NCBI GenBank assembly: GCA_026874595.1 | Contig: CM049306.1 | Span: forward strand, 62,192,019-62,256,018 | Origin: Sipunculus nudus | Taxonomy: Eukaryota; Annelida; Sipuncula; Golfingiida; Sipunculidae | Length of the DNA: 64,000 nt | Reading direction: 5' to 3' | Shown here: in pieces, positions 21,301 to 33,822 of the stretch | Layout: each line of letters begins with the position of its first letter | Numbering within the stretch: the stretch's first letter is position 1 | Program-made: the position numbers and the translations under genes | The notes under the pieces: model-generated | What the model saw: the letters and a program-made list of their open reading frames with translations, nothing else | Databases searched by the model: none | What the model was told of the DNA's origin: nothing

Positions 21301-23620
21301 AAATACAGGTGGCTCCACCAGTCTGCAGAAACTAATAAAAACACTTACAAACTTAAATATCCATGCGAAGAATCATGGTGATCTCCCCATTAGTTGTTCA
21401 GATACTTCAGCTTTTGTATCAAATTGTCCATTATTCTGAGGGATACTTCGGAGTCCTATAGCTTGAAGGATATGGGTAACAGAGACCTAATTTTAAGTTT
21501 CCACAGGCACTTTTCATGGGCCTTCTTGCATGACAAGAATGAAGATTCTAGGTCCAGTTGTTGCGATTTGTACCCTGTTGACAGATAACCACATCTTTAA
21601 AGGTATCAAAAAAAGAGAAAAAAAAAATCGTAAAAATTTGAAAAAAATAGAGGTGGCGCACCCAGTCTGCAGAAACTGATGGAACAGGTCATGATCAATA
21701 TGTATGCCGAAAATCATGACCATCAGTGTTGTAGTTATTGAGATACTGCAGTTTTTGTATCAATTTTTCCATTATTCTGGGGAGTAATTTGGAGCCATAC
21801 AGCTTAAAGAATATGGGTAACAGAGTCCTAATTTCAGGTTTCCATGGAGACTTTTCATGGGTCTCCCTGTGTGTCAAGAATGAAGATTCTAGGTCCAGTT
21901 TTAATGATTTGTGCCCTGTTAACAGATGTTCATAACTTTAAAGGTCTCAAAAATAGAGAAAAAATTCGTAAAAAAACCCGAACAAATACAGGTGGTGCCA
22001 CCAGTCTGCAGAAACTGATGAAACACTCCATGATCAATATCCATGAAAACAATTATGGTGATCTCTGCATTAGTTGTTCAGATACTTCAGCTTTTGTATC
22101 AAATTTTCCATTATTCTGAGCTGTACTTTGGAGTGCCATAGCTCAAAGGATATGGGTAACAGAGACCTTATTTCAGGTGTCCATGGAGACTTATCATGGG
22201 TCTCCCTGTGTGTCAACAATGAAGATTCTAGGTCCAGTCCTTACGATTTGTACCCTGTTGACAGATAACTACATCCTGAAAGGTCTCGAAAATAGAGAAA
22301 AAAAAATTGTGAAAATTTGAAAAAATACAGGTGGCACCACCAGTCTGCAGGTACTGATGAAACACCTCTTGATCAATATGTATGCCAAAAATCATGACCA
22401 TCAGTGTTGTAGTTATTGAGATGTTGCAGTTTGTTTTTATCAAATTTTCCATTATTCTGGGGGGTTATTGGAAGCCCCCCATAGTTTAAAGGATATGGGT
22501 AACAGTGACCTTATTTCAGGTTTCCATGCAGACTTTTCATGGACCTCTCAGTGTGTCAAAAATGAAGATTCTAGGTCCAGTCTTTATGATTTGTGCCCTG
22601 TTAACAGCTGTTCACATTTTTAAATTCGTAAAAAATCGAAAAATTCAGGTGGCGCCACCAGTCTGCAGGAAGTGATGGAACATCTCATGATCAATACGTA
22701 TGCCAAAAATCATGACCATTAGTCAAGTAGTTAATGAGATATTGAAGTTTTTGTATGAAATTTTTTACTTTTCTGGGGGGTACTTTGGGGCCCCATAGCT
22801 CGAAGGATATAGGTAACAGAGATCTAATTTATGGTTTCCACGGAGACTTTTAATAGGTTTCTCAGTGTGTCGAGAATGAAGATTCTAGGTCAAGCGGTTA
22901 CGATTTGTGCCACGTTAACAGATGAAAGCATCTTTAAACGTCTCAAAAATAGAGGAAAAAATTGTAAAAAAATTGAAAAATACAGGTGGCGCCACCAGTC
23001 TGCAGGCACTTATGGTACATCTCATGATCAATATGTATGCCAAAAATCATGACCATCAGTGTTGTAGTTATTGAGATGTTGCAGTTTGTTTTTATCAAAT
23101 TTTCCATTATTCTCGGGGGTTATTGGGAGCCCCCCATAGCTCAAAGGATATGGGTAACAGTGACCTTATTTCAGGTTTCCATGCAGACTTTTTATGGACC
23201 TCTCAGTGTGTCAAGAATGAAGATTCTAGGTCCAGTCTTTATGATTTGTGCCCTGTTAACAGCTGTTCACATTTTTAAATTCGTAAAAAATCAAAAATTC
23301 AGGTGGCGCCACCAGTCTGCAGGAAGTGATGGAACATCTCATGATCAATACGTATGCCAAAAATCATGACTATCAGTCAAGTAGTTAATGAGATATTGAA
23401 GTTTTTGTATGAAATTTTTGACTTTTCTGGGGGGTACTTTGGGGCCCCATAGCTCGAAGGATATGGGTAACAGAGATCTAATTTATGGTTTCCACGGAGA
23501 CTTTTAATAGGTTTCTCAGTGTGTCGAGAATGAAGATTCTAGGTCCAGCGGTTACGATTTGTGCCATGTTAACAGATGACAGCATCTTTAAACGTCTCAA
23601 AAATAGAGGAAAAAATTGTA
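21301..23620 (+). repeat. Array of about seven 316-344 bp F1 monomers
   Basis: Cores 'ccagtctgca' start near 21316, 21662, 22001, 22339, 22658, 22994 and 23311. Alternate units are more alike than neighbours: the stretch near 22330-22960 closely resembles 23040-23600, suggesting duplication of a two-unit block. Confidence 0.8.
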
Positions 23621-26600
23621 AACAAGGGACCTATGGGTCACGACGCTCAGCTGTTATATATGATAAAAAAATATTATTTAGAAATGAGGCACATGCTGGT
23701 TTTGTGTGGTAATAAATATAAATATATAAATGAAATATAACTGATATGATTATTAAAATAATAGTAAAGAATATATTCATGAATGCATTCATGAATACTT
23801 TTTGAAAGTATTTGCACGAGTATTCATATATTTTCATTTTTACCTGAATTCCCATTCTTTATGCAAGAAATTTTATAATGGAGTACAAAATCATATTCGT
23901 ATTTAAATACAATTACAAAGTATTTGCACCATGTCTGGAATTTATTCAGTTTTCACCAAACAATGATGTTGAGAATCCAGAATATACCAAATTCACACAT
24001 TTAACTAGAACACGGGGAGTCGACAAGCGACTACGTGTTTCCGCCTAAATCAGAGTGGAACGGGTGAAGTGAGGCATGGATTAAGTGGCAAGGGGAAATA
24101 GAGTGAAGTGTTGCATATTAGCATGGATGTCTGCAGCCAAATTGTGTATGAAGGTTGCCCCCCCTACCACAAAATCCAGAAAGCCGTCCCAGTTGTATAC
24201 ATATGCAAAATTTAAGGCAGATAAGTCGAACCGCTACATGTATATGAGTGATTTTAGCCCGTGGCAGACAATCAGATGGACGCTGAGCAAAAATGGTTGC
24301 AGTTGACGGCACCAGTTTTGCGTATGATAAAGATCTATGTGAGAACTATAAACATGCAAAATTTTGGCTCAATCGGTCAAACGGTTCCCAAGATATGAGC
24401 TTGGATGTCTGCTGCATAAACTAGAATGCAGGTGGCTCCACCTGTCATAAAATCAACAGAGCTGTCGGGAATGTATAAACCTGCAAAATTTTAGGGTGAT
24501 ATGTCAAACCACTGCCGAGATATGAGTGATTTTATCACATGGCAGACAAACAGACAGGAGCTGTGCAAAAATGGCTGCAGGTGGCGCCACCAGTTTTGCG
24601 TATGTTATAAAGCTCTCCAAGGGCTACATTTGTGCAAATAAATTTTCCTGATCGGTCAAACAGTTCCCGAGATATGAGCTTGGATGTCTGCATCGTAAAC
24701 GTGAATGTAGGTGGCGCCACCTGTCATAAAATCAGAAGAGCTATCCAGGATGTATACGCATGCCGAATTTCAGGTGAATTAGTCAAGTCACTGCAGAGAT
24801 ATGAGTGATTTTAACCCAAGGCAGACAAACAGATGGACACTGTGCAAACATGGTTGCAGGTGGCGCCACCATTTTTTGTGTATGTTATAAAGCTCTCCAA
24901 GGGCTACATTTGTGCAAAAAAATTTTCCTGATCGGTCAAACGGTTCCCGAGATATGAGCTTGGATGTCTGCAGCGTAAACGTGAATGTAGGTGGCGCCAC
25001 CTGTCACAAAATCAGAAAAGCTATCCAGGATGTATATGCATGCCTAATTTCAGGTGAATTAGTCAAGTCACTGCAGAGATATGAGTGATTTTTACCCAAG
25101 GCAGATGAACAGATGGACACTGTGCAAACATGGTTGCAGGTGGCGCCACCATTTTTTGTGTATGTTATAAAGCTCTCCAAGGGCTACATTTGTGCAAAAA
25201 AATTTTCCTGATCCGTCAAACGGTTCCCGAGATATGTGGGTTTATGTGTGGAAACAGACGCACAAACGGACGCAGAGCGCAGAGGAAAGGTCAGAGGTCA
25301 AAACAAAATCGGGGTGCAGCAGTTCACATGTGACCCGAACATAATCCCGGGTTTCGTAAAATTCCGCCAAGCGGTTACGGAGGAGTTCTCCGGAAACCTA
25401 CGCGGCGGCGGCGTGCAGCTGAAAACATAGTATCCGCAAAACTCTGTTTTGGCGGATACAATTAATGATCATAAGTATCTGGTGTTATGGCTTTTATTTA
25501 TATTAAAAAATAACTAAAAAATTCATTTTGGACTAATTTCACATCAATGTACACACTAGACACTGCATCTTTGTCTAATTTCCTTCATATGATCCCTAAT
25601 GATTAGTAATGAATAATATGATTTACTTCTTTATCATTAAAATTGAACTGAAAAATGCCATAGGTGACTGCATGGTGTTATTTGGAATATGTGACATTCT
25701 ACCCATCGATACAAGATTCTTATATCATCAGTAACTGCAAGTTAATTTCCTGTTATTATAAACTAACAAATTCCTTTTCTATTTTTCTTTAATTTGTTAT
25801 TAAAAACCAATAAAAATTTATTAATTTATTGTTTTTTGTTATGTTCTTGGTTAAAACTACTAGATGAGTTGGGTTGGACACCTGGATCAACTGTGGCTGG
25901 CCATAAGCTGCCTGGATTCCATGTATGCCTCGCCTCAAGCGTGCATAATTTGATAAAAGGTCAACAAGGTCAACATACAGGTGACTCAAGAGGGGCTGGA
26001 GAGAGCCAAAGTCTGACAGGGTCTCATAAAAAACACAAATAAAAGCTACAATTTTTGGCCAATTTCTTTCAGCTTTTTTAAACTGAAAAGCTGAAATGCT
26101 TATGTGTGCATGATATGAAAATTATATCAACAGTGCTCACAGGAAACAAATGTGCCATGGTCACAGTTGGGCAAAATTTAAGGTACAAATTTTATATTTA
26201 TACTAAATAAAATTTGAAAAATTCAGAACTAATTTTGGGTATTCAATTGAATCTTGATTAAATAATGTTACATCCCTGACAAAAAAATCTCTAGCTTCAG
26301 CAATGCTCTTGTTAAGGGAGTAAATATATTTCTTGATTTTTTACAAAGTGCATTATGTTTGGGCCCATAACTTAAAACAATTACACAATACTGACATCAT
26401 TCTGGCATGTGCATAGAGAATGAAAAATATGTATATTATTTATGATTAAAGTCAGATCAGTGGTTTTGATATTAGGCAGTCTTGAAGTGTAACAATGGGT
26501 TTTTAATGGAAAAATGAAGTTTTTCATTAATATCTCTAATGTCCTAGTGACCAAATTCTTGGCATGGTAGGGCATTTTGGAGACATCTAACTGTATGCCG

Positions 26601-27418
26601 AATTTAAGGAACTTAGAGCTGAAGCTGGGGAGCTGAGCTCTTGCAAACTGCATAACACTAGCTTGATGTAAACAATATGTTACATGGTGCTTGAAAACTT
26701 GATTAAAATCTACAGTTTTTGATCAACTGGTTTCAAATTTTTGGTGTTAACAGTTGAAATGCTAACAAAAACAGGCTGTGAAAATTAAATCCACAGTACT
26801 TAAAGGAACAAAACGTGCCATGGTCAAAGTTGGGCAAAATTTAAGGTACCAATTTTTTATTTTTATTAATATTTTTAAAAAATTTAAAAGATTTTCATCT
26901 AATTTTGGGTATACAATTTAATTTTGATTAATTAAAGTTATATTACTGGAAAAAAGGTCCATAGCATTAACATTTTTTGTGTTAAGTGATCAAATATCTT
27001 TTCTGATTTTTTACAAAATGCATTATGTTTTGGCCCATAACTTTTTTAAATTAAATAATACAGACATAATTTCTGGCATGTACATAGGAACTATATAGAG
27101 GAATATTTATGGTAAATATGAGGTAAAACAGATGAGTGGTTTTGATATTAGGCAGTCCTGAAGTGTGAAAATAGGTTTTTAATAAAAAATTGAGGTTTTT
27201 CCTTAATTTCTCAAAGGAACGAAGTTGCAAACACCCAGTTTTCGGCTTGGTAGGAGATCTTGGGGACATCTAACATTATGCCGAATTTTGGATTCCTAGG
27301 TCTTACGGTTTCAAAACGTGCCACATCTACGGACGGACGGACGGACGGACAGACGGACGGACGACGGACAATGGACCACGACTATAGCTCAGATGACTTA
27401 TAGTCAGCTGAGCTAAAA
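23621..27418 (+). mobile_element. F1 element with F3 inserted
   Basis: It starts AACAAGGGACCTATGGGTCA and ends 'agtcagctgagctaaaa' in a terminal hairpin. The flanks 'aaaaattgta' and 'tcgaaaaatacaggtgg' rejoin an F1 monomer, so it is nested. The body matches 42891-45553 except for the F3 insertion at 24005-25460. An (ACGG)n tract lies at 27313-27361. Confidence 0.8.
24005..25460 (+). mobile_element. F3 element copy 3, complete, with paralogous empty site
   Basis: It begins CTAGAACACGGGGAGTCGAC and ends GGCGGATACA; TGTATCCGCC-type sequence near the start is complementary to the end. The F1 copy at 43491-43531 lacks it: 'cacatttaa' joins 'attatgatcataag' directly at 43517/43518. No duplication longer than one or two ambiguous bases is seen. 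The interior consists of alternating half-monomers. Confidence 0.9.
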
Positions 27419-28125
27419 AATCGAAAAATACAGGTGGCGCCACCAGTCTGCAGGAACTTATGGAACATCTCATGATCAATATGTATGCCAAAAATCATGA
27501 CCATCAGTGTTGTAGTTATTGAGATATTAAAGTTTTTGTATGAAATTTTTTACTATTCTGGGGGGTACTTTGGGGCCCCATAGCTCGAAGGATATGGGTA
27601 ACAGAGACCTAATTTCTGGTTTCCAAGGAGATTTTTCATGGACCTCTCAGTGTATCAAGAATTAAGATTCTAGGTCTAGGCTTTACGATTTGTGCCTTGT
27701 TAACAAATGTCCACATTTTTAAAAGTCTCAAAAATAGCAAAAAAAAATCGTTAAAAAATCGAAAAATACAGGTGGCGCCACCAGTCTGCAGGAACTGATG
27801 GAACATCTCATGATCAATATGTATGCCAAAAATCATGACCATCAGTGATGTAGTTAATGAGATATTGAAGTTTTTGTATGAAATTTTTAACTATTCTGGG
27901 GGGTTCTTTGGGGCCCCATAGCTCAAAGAATATGGGTAACAAAGACCTAATTTCTGGTTTTCCAGGAGATTTTTCATGGACCTCTCAAGTTACAAGTTTC
28001 TAGGTCCAGGGGTTACAATTTGTGCCTGGTTAACAGACAGACAGACGGACAGACAGACAGAAGGATATTGGACAAAGAGTGATCGCTATAGCTCAGCATG
28101 ACCGAAAGTCAGCCGAGCTAAAAAT
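27419..28125 (+). repeat. F1 monomers and 3' end, continuing the outer element
   Basis: Two 335-bp type monomers (cores at about 27434 and 27773), then a short (ACAG)n tract and the F1 3' hairpin. Confidence 0.75.
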
Positions 28126-28632
28126 TTACAAAATTCAGATCTTATTTTGGGTAAACAATTGAATCTTAATTAAACATAGTTATATACTTGGGAAAATACT
28201 CTAGTTTCAAAATTTTTCATGTTAAGTGAGAAAGTATTTTTCCTGATTTTTTACAAAGTCCATTTTGTTCGGGCCCATCACTTAAAGAAATTATACCTAA
28301 CAGACTTAATTTCTTGCATGTACATAGGAACTATATAGAGGAATATTTATGGTAAATATGAAGAAAAACAGATGAGTGGTTTCAGGCAGTCCTGAAGTGT
28401 GAAAATAGGTTTTTAATAAAAAAATGATGTTTTTTCCTAAATTTCTCAAAGGAACAAAGCCGCAAAGACCCAGTTTTTGGCTTGGTAGGAGATCTTGGGG
28501 ACATCTAACATTATGCCAAATTTTAGATTCCTAGGTCTTACGGTTTCAAAACGTGCCACATCTATGGACGGACAGACGACAGACAATGGACCACGACTAT
28601 ATCTCAGATGACTTATAGTCAGCTGAGCTAAA
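28126..28632 (+). repeat. F1 3' half
   Basis: Collinear with about 45000-45553 of the complete copy, ending 'agtcagctgagctaaaaat'. Confidence 0.7.
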
Positions 28633-28946
28633 AATATTAAAGAAGATATGTCTGAAATAATGTGTGCAATAGAAAATCAGCAATGGGCTGTGGATGCCAT
28701 ATTGGAATTCCAGCAGGTCTGGAGCCCTGGTATGTACCAATCATCCCTGTGAATTTGGGAGAGCTGACGTATGTTCTTGTTGAGGTCTGTAATTCAATAG
28801 GGCTGGAGCCCTTGTATGTACCAATCATCCCTGTGAATTTGGGAAAGCTGAAGTATGTTGTTGTTATCACCCGCGAAAGAAGGTGTCATTAACAGGACGG
28901 ACTGACACGGTGATCACTATAGGGCACCGCTTGGGCGGAGCCCTAA
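28633..28946 (+). repeat. 3' part of another element with a terminal hairpin
   Basis: The end AGGGCACCGCTTGGGCGG plus AGCCCT (28921-28944) folds into a stem with a TTG loop. An 81-bp stretch is partly duplicated upstream ('tatgtaccaatcatccctgt' at 28732 and 28813). No 5' end of this family was found. Confidence 0.55.
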
Positions 28947-30876
28947 TAATGTTATATCCCTGACAAAAAAATCTCTAGCCTCAGCAATTCTCATGTTTAA
29001 GGGTGTAAATATATTTTCTTTACAAAGTGCATAATGTTTAGGCCCATAACTTGATTATTAAAATGATTACGCAATACTGACATCATTTATGGCATGTGCA
29101 TAGTAAATGTATACACTAGCTTAATGTAAAAACAATACTTGACATGGTGATTGAAAACTTTAATAAAATCTAGTTTTTGATCAACTGGTTTCAATTTTTT
29201 TATGTACACAGATGAAGTGCTTATGAAACAAAGTGCCATGGTCATATTAGGACAAAATTTGAGATAATGATTTTATATTAATACTAATAACTAAAAAATT
29301 TTCATAATTCATATCTTATTTTTTCATTATGAAGTTGAATCTTGATTAAACTAGACATTTCTTGGCACCACAGGTGCCAGAGTATCCCCAGACATAGTAC
29401 GCCCCCTCCCCCCCGTTTAAGAATAGGCCCCCATTTTTAGCAGCATATACTGACACTTGGCAAGGAATTATTGTTTCTTCCATCTATCAATCCACAATCT
29501 TTTTGAAGATGTTGGTCCTGTGACCTTGTCCTTTGTCCTCAAAACCAATTGGGGTCTTGCTTTTTCAATGGAACATATATAAGTCAAGTTTGAACTCTAT
29601 ACATCAATAAAAGCAGGAATTATCATCCAGAAACTAATTTTTTGACACATAGCTCCTTTGGCCTTGACCTTTGACCCCAAAATTGATATGGATCATCCAC
29701 TATTGGCAAGTGAGCTATATATTCAAGATGGAAGACCTGGGATGAAAGTTTGGCTTAAAATGCATCCACAGTACCTTTTAAGATGCGAGTCCAGTGACCT
29801 TGACCTTTGACCCTAGAACCTATAGGCTTCTTACTTTAGTGGTGGGCCATACACAAGTCACGTCTGAAATCCATATGGCTATCAACAATGGAGATATCAT
29901 AAGAGGTGTGCGATTTTCACCAAATATGGACACATTAAAGGTCAAGGCCACTCTCATGGTAAAGGTCATGACCCAAATGTTAATAGACCTCATCCCATAA
30001 CCCATCTCTCTACATGTGCATAATATGAAAGAAATCTGTCCATTATTTTTTGGGGGTATTAAAAGTCGTAAAAACAAGAAAGGGATAATAGGTGGCGCCA
30101 CCAGTTTCCGGTATATCACAAGGCTATCCAAGATCTTTGGTCACCTTGATTTTTTGACCAGTCCATGCAAGCTTACTTGAGATATTTAAGAATTTGTGTT
30201 ATTTTCAGCAAAAAATGACCTATTTAAGGTCAAGGTCACTCTCCTAGCATAGGTCATGACCCCATTTTAAATAGGCTTTGTCCCCTTACCTATATCTATA
30301 CAAATGTAAAGTTTGAAAAAGATCAGTGAAATATTTTTTGAGTTATCCCGCTCACAAGGTTTTTCTGCGGCGGCGGTGGTGGGACCATCGTGAAACCATA
30401 GTATCCCCACTTTGTCTGGGGATACAATAAAGTTATATCCTTGAAAAAAGTCTCTAGCTTCAGAAAATTCTCATGTTAAGTGAGTTAATATATTTCCTGA
30501 TTTTTTACAAAGTGCATAACTTAACAAAATTACACAATGCTGATATAATTTCTTGTATGTATATTAAATATATGGAGGAATATGTTTATGAAATATGATC
30601 AAAAACAGATCATTGGTTTTTATATAAGGCAGCCTTGAAGTGTAACAGTGGTTTTTTTAAGGGAAAATTAAGGCTTTCCTAGATATCTCAAAGGAAGGAA
30701 GTCCTAGTGACCCAATTTTCAGTATGGAAGGAGATTTAGGGGACTTTGAACTGTATGCAAAATTTTGGATTTGATGGTCCAAAGGTTTCAAAACATGCCC
30801 TGTTAAAGGACAGACAGCCGGCTGGACAAAGGACCATGACTGTAGCTCAGATAATTTATTGTCAGCTGAGCTGAAA
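28947..30876 (+). mobile_element. F1 3' half interrupted by F5
   Basis: F1 body at 28947-29348 and 30428-30876, ending 'gtcagctgagctgaaa'. F5 sits between 'cttgatta' and 'taaagttatatcc'; other F1 copies read 'cttgattaaataatgtta' (44346) or 'cttgattaaatgaagtta' (34079) without a break. Confidence 0.75.
29349..30427 (+). mobile_element. F5 element, complete
   Basis: It starts AACTAGACATTTC, then the perfect hairpin TGGCACC-ACA-GGTGCCA, then GTATCCCCAGACA. It ends in hairpin GTATCCCC...GGGGATACAA containing TGTCTGGGGATAC, the exact reverse complement of the 5' motif. The interior has 'gaccttgacctttgacc' monomers and one GGTGGCGCCACC (about 30091). Confidence 0.85.
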
Positions 30877-31280
30877 CAATAGCAATAGAAATCAGTAAAT
30901 TTTATATTTGCAAAAAATTCACTAAATTCAGCAGAGCCCCATATTCCTTGGGTCTCTTGTCCTTGCAAAGAAACACCAAAGTACATGTTTGGGGGTTGTT
31001 ATATTTGAAACAACAAAACAGAATAAGACTTTTTTTTATAAAAAGACATTTAATGTTGACAATACATATTTAGTCACAATAAAAATACAGATTTTTCAGA
31101 CAGCAGTGTCATCTCATCCTTATTTCACATCTCTGTTCATAGCAATTTCTGGCTTTACGCAGTTCCACTGACAGGGGACTGTTATCGAAATTACTACACC
31201 AAGTGACACAGAGCCTGAAACAGTATGTGTGTAAACTATAGTCCATGAGTGAATGTCCAAGCCTTTTTCTTAAATGGATG
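30877..31280 (-). other. Region downstream of the SNRPG stop (likely 3' UTR)
   Basis: About 400 bases between the F1 end and the SNRPG stop codon. A TATAAA-type poly(A) signal variant on the minus strand near 31034-31040 is possible. A canonical AATAAA was not found outside F1. Confidence 0.4.
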
Positions 31281-31334
31281 TCAAGCTATTCTTTCAAATG
31301 ACTCCAGCAAAACAATGCTGTTTCCCCTCACCAC
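31281..31334 (-). CDS. SNRPG: snRNP Sm protein G, last coding exon
   Basis: Sm-G is one of seven Sm proteins that form the ring around the U-rich site of spliceosomal snRNAs. This exon encodes VVRGNSIVLLESFERIA and a TGA stop, matching the Sm2 motif (R-G-N/D-S-I/V) and short C-terminal tail of Sm-G. The acceptor is 'ttgtttcag' immediately before GTG. Joined to the exon at 34847-34971 (ending ...NIGMS) the reading phase is 0, and the protein length across the junction matches animal Sm-G residue for residue. The upstream intron is about 3.5 kb. LSm7 is the nearest relative, but the spacing and motif fit Sm-G better. Confidence 0.9.
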   Translation of the reverse strand: MVRGNSIVLLESFERIA

Positions 31335-31437
31335 CTGAAACAAATAAGGACTAGAATTAATACATCAAGATAATCACACATGTACAAACGTAATAATCAC
31401 AGCATAATTTAACATCTGTTTTGCTATGCATTACAGA

Positions 31438-31990
31438 TTGCATTACTATGTATTACTATTACCATTACCACATTTTATCTTCTATTACTATTACTATTAC
31501 TAGGGTATCTATTACTATTACTATTACTGATGGGAGGATTCTAGACCTTGCACAGCCATGAGTGCTATAAACTAGCACTACAATCACATGTTTAAATAAT
31601 ATTACAAGCACCTATATCATCCAGTTACCTACACAATTTTCTTATACTGTGTCTGTCATTTACAAGATGCCTAATGATACTGGAGATCTTAATTATTTCA
31701 GCTTCTTTAATTCTGTTTGTTTTATATTTTGAAACCTCAATGATCATTATTTGGGCGTTTAAGTCGAAATTATAAATTAATTGTATGAACTCTTGAATAC
31801 ATGTAATTTAAAAGCAACCCATTGTAAAGGCCCTGGCATATGTAAAATATTAATTTAAAATAATATATGCATTCTTGTACATTTTATATTATTTTCATAT
31901 ATATTTCACATAAATTTATTTAAAAGTGCATACTTACATTTTATATTATTTTCATATATATTTCACATAAATTTATTTAAAAGTGCATAC
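31438..31990. repeat. TATTAC microsatellite plus about 450 bp, duplicated at 63005-63565
   Basis: Both copies share 'gattctagaccttgc', 'gccatgagtg' and 'catgtttaaataat' in the same order and orientation. In this copy a 57-bp unit is tandemly doubled at 31878-31991. Confidence 0.85.
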
Positions 31991-33359
31991 TTCTTTTTAG
32001 ATTTAATCTTCTTTCTCATAGTAAATAAATAAAGATTTTCAGTGTAACTAACAACTGGAGAGGAATTATTCATGATTATTGCATATTATCATTTAGTATC
32101 AAATCTGACAATTCAGTCCTTTATGTATGTATCAGGAGAGGAATTTATGTAGGGCTATGTCCAGTTTCCCAATCCTTTTAAATATATCCAGTAAAAATAC
32201 TGTTTACATCAAGATTCTGGACAGAACCAAACTGGAGACAAAGTACCCCATCTTCCCAGGTGTATATATATATGTTCATTTTGGATGTGATGCCATGTTT
32301 TATTCCATCACATAGTACATCTTGAGAGTGAACAGAGAGGTGGTAAACTTTGCAATAATGGTAGCATGCATCACTTTTATTCTTCAGGCATGTCCTTCTT
32401 CATTGCAGCAAAACCAGCAAAGGATAATTTAGGAATATGGAGTGATTTAAACTAACATCAATTTTACAAAACAAATAAAATATTATTTAATCACTTTCAA
32501 AATAAATTTGGTATAAACAATCTTGTACTTTAAATTTTGTACACAACAGGATCTAATCATTTGATATCAAAATTTCAGATATTAAATGATAAAATATTAA
32601 CAGTTACTTATATTCTCATATTATATAATCAAATAATTTAATATCATGAAAAAAATAGTTCATTTAATTTTAAAAATATAAATTAACATAATTTTAGATA
32701 CAGAATGAAGGTCTGCAAATTGGTACTATGAAATAACAGACAAGTACTGAAGGAATAGTTTTAAAAGAATATGTATATAAATTAACTAGATAATACATGT
32801 GCCTGCAGTATGACTTTATCCAAGTGATTATAGTACTGGTATGAGTTTATAGCATCGTATAGGCTTCAATATGTTATGGGTGGTGAAAACACCATAAGCT
32901 TATCATGAACATTTTGGGTCTGCACTGTATCTGGTTCCATATTATATTTTTCTATAATGTGTGTTATTGCAATCAGTATGATTGAAATGCAAACTTGCTT
33001 GTGAAAACAAATCTAGGTACATTTCAAATATGCATAAGGATTGATGGATGTGAAATAAGATGTACATGTCCCAATAATTATACACTATTTATCTGCCTCT
33101 TAACATCAAACATGCCTCTGTTTATCCATGGTTTACTAATCAAAGGTCAGATTGTGCCAGTTAACTTATTTGGCTGTGACCTACTCTGTCCAGTACTCTT
33201 AAGTAATTAGCACCAGTGGTCACCAGCAATGTGGCAGCTGGCCCATGCTTGCCTCAACAATAGGTACTTTCTGGGCAATTACTGGACAAGAACTGAATCT
33301 GTTCAGCATTACTTGCTGATATGCTTCATGATCAAGGGGCTCACAGGAAGTATTAGAAA

Positions 33360-33505
33360 GTAATATGTATTACTCTATTACTTTGCCTTCTGTTTCTATT
33401 ACAATTACTATTTCAGCTCACATTTTTTATTCTATTACTATTACTATTACATGGAAAAAGCTGTAATAGTCTATTACTATTACTATTACTATTACTTATT
33501 ACTAT
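33360..33505. repeat. TATTAC microsatellite block
   Basis: Interrupted (TATTAC)n, similar to the start of the blocks at 31438 and 63005 but without their downstream sequence. Confidence 0.8.
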
Positions 33506-33691
33506 TACCCCATGTCTGCTTATCTGATGAACATCCACACTTTTATAGCAATACATCACTTTGTAGACACAATTAAATGTGCACTTTAATCATTGTAAAC
33601 CTGGAGGTAAAATACAAAATCTTCAATCTAGCATAGCCAAGAATAAAATAAAATACAGAAAATTATAACATTCATGTAGTTAATGCACCAT

Positions 33692-33713
33692 GGGGGGGGG
33701 GGGGGGGGGGGGG
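33692..33713 (+). repeat. Poly-G run (22 G)
   Basis: Uninterrupted G tract followed by a purine-rich, G-rich stretch. Run length is prone to sequencing error. Confidence 0.9.
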
Positions 33714-33822
33714 AGTGCAGGGCAGAGGGGAAGCCTGCTAGTAGAGGCCAAGCTGAGCCAAGGCAAGCTGCCTGGGGTGGGTTACAGAACGCAAGGGAAG
33801 GCTGTACTACTAGGTTGGCTAG

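Larger units (their letters stand above)
19783..28125 (+). mobile_element. F1 element with nested F3 and F1 copies
   Basis: The 5' end AACAAGTGACCCATGGGTCA contains the perfect palindrome TGACCCATGGGTCA. The 3' end at about 28105-28125 is 'aagtcagccgagctaaaa'. Its monomer array is split by F3 (19964-21300) and by another complete F1 (23621-27418). Confidence 0.7.

Noticed and set aside
28637-28892. Overlapping frames on both strands with a repeated peptide
   Set aside because: They come from an 81-bp duplicated repeat next to an element 3' hairpin; neither strand shows a known domain.
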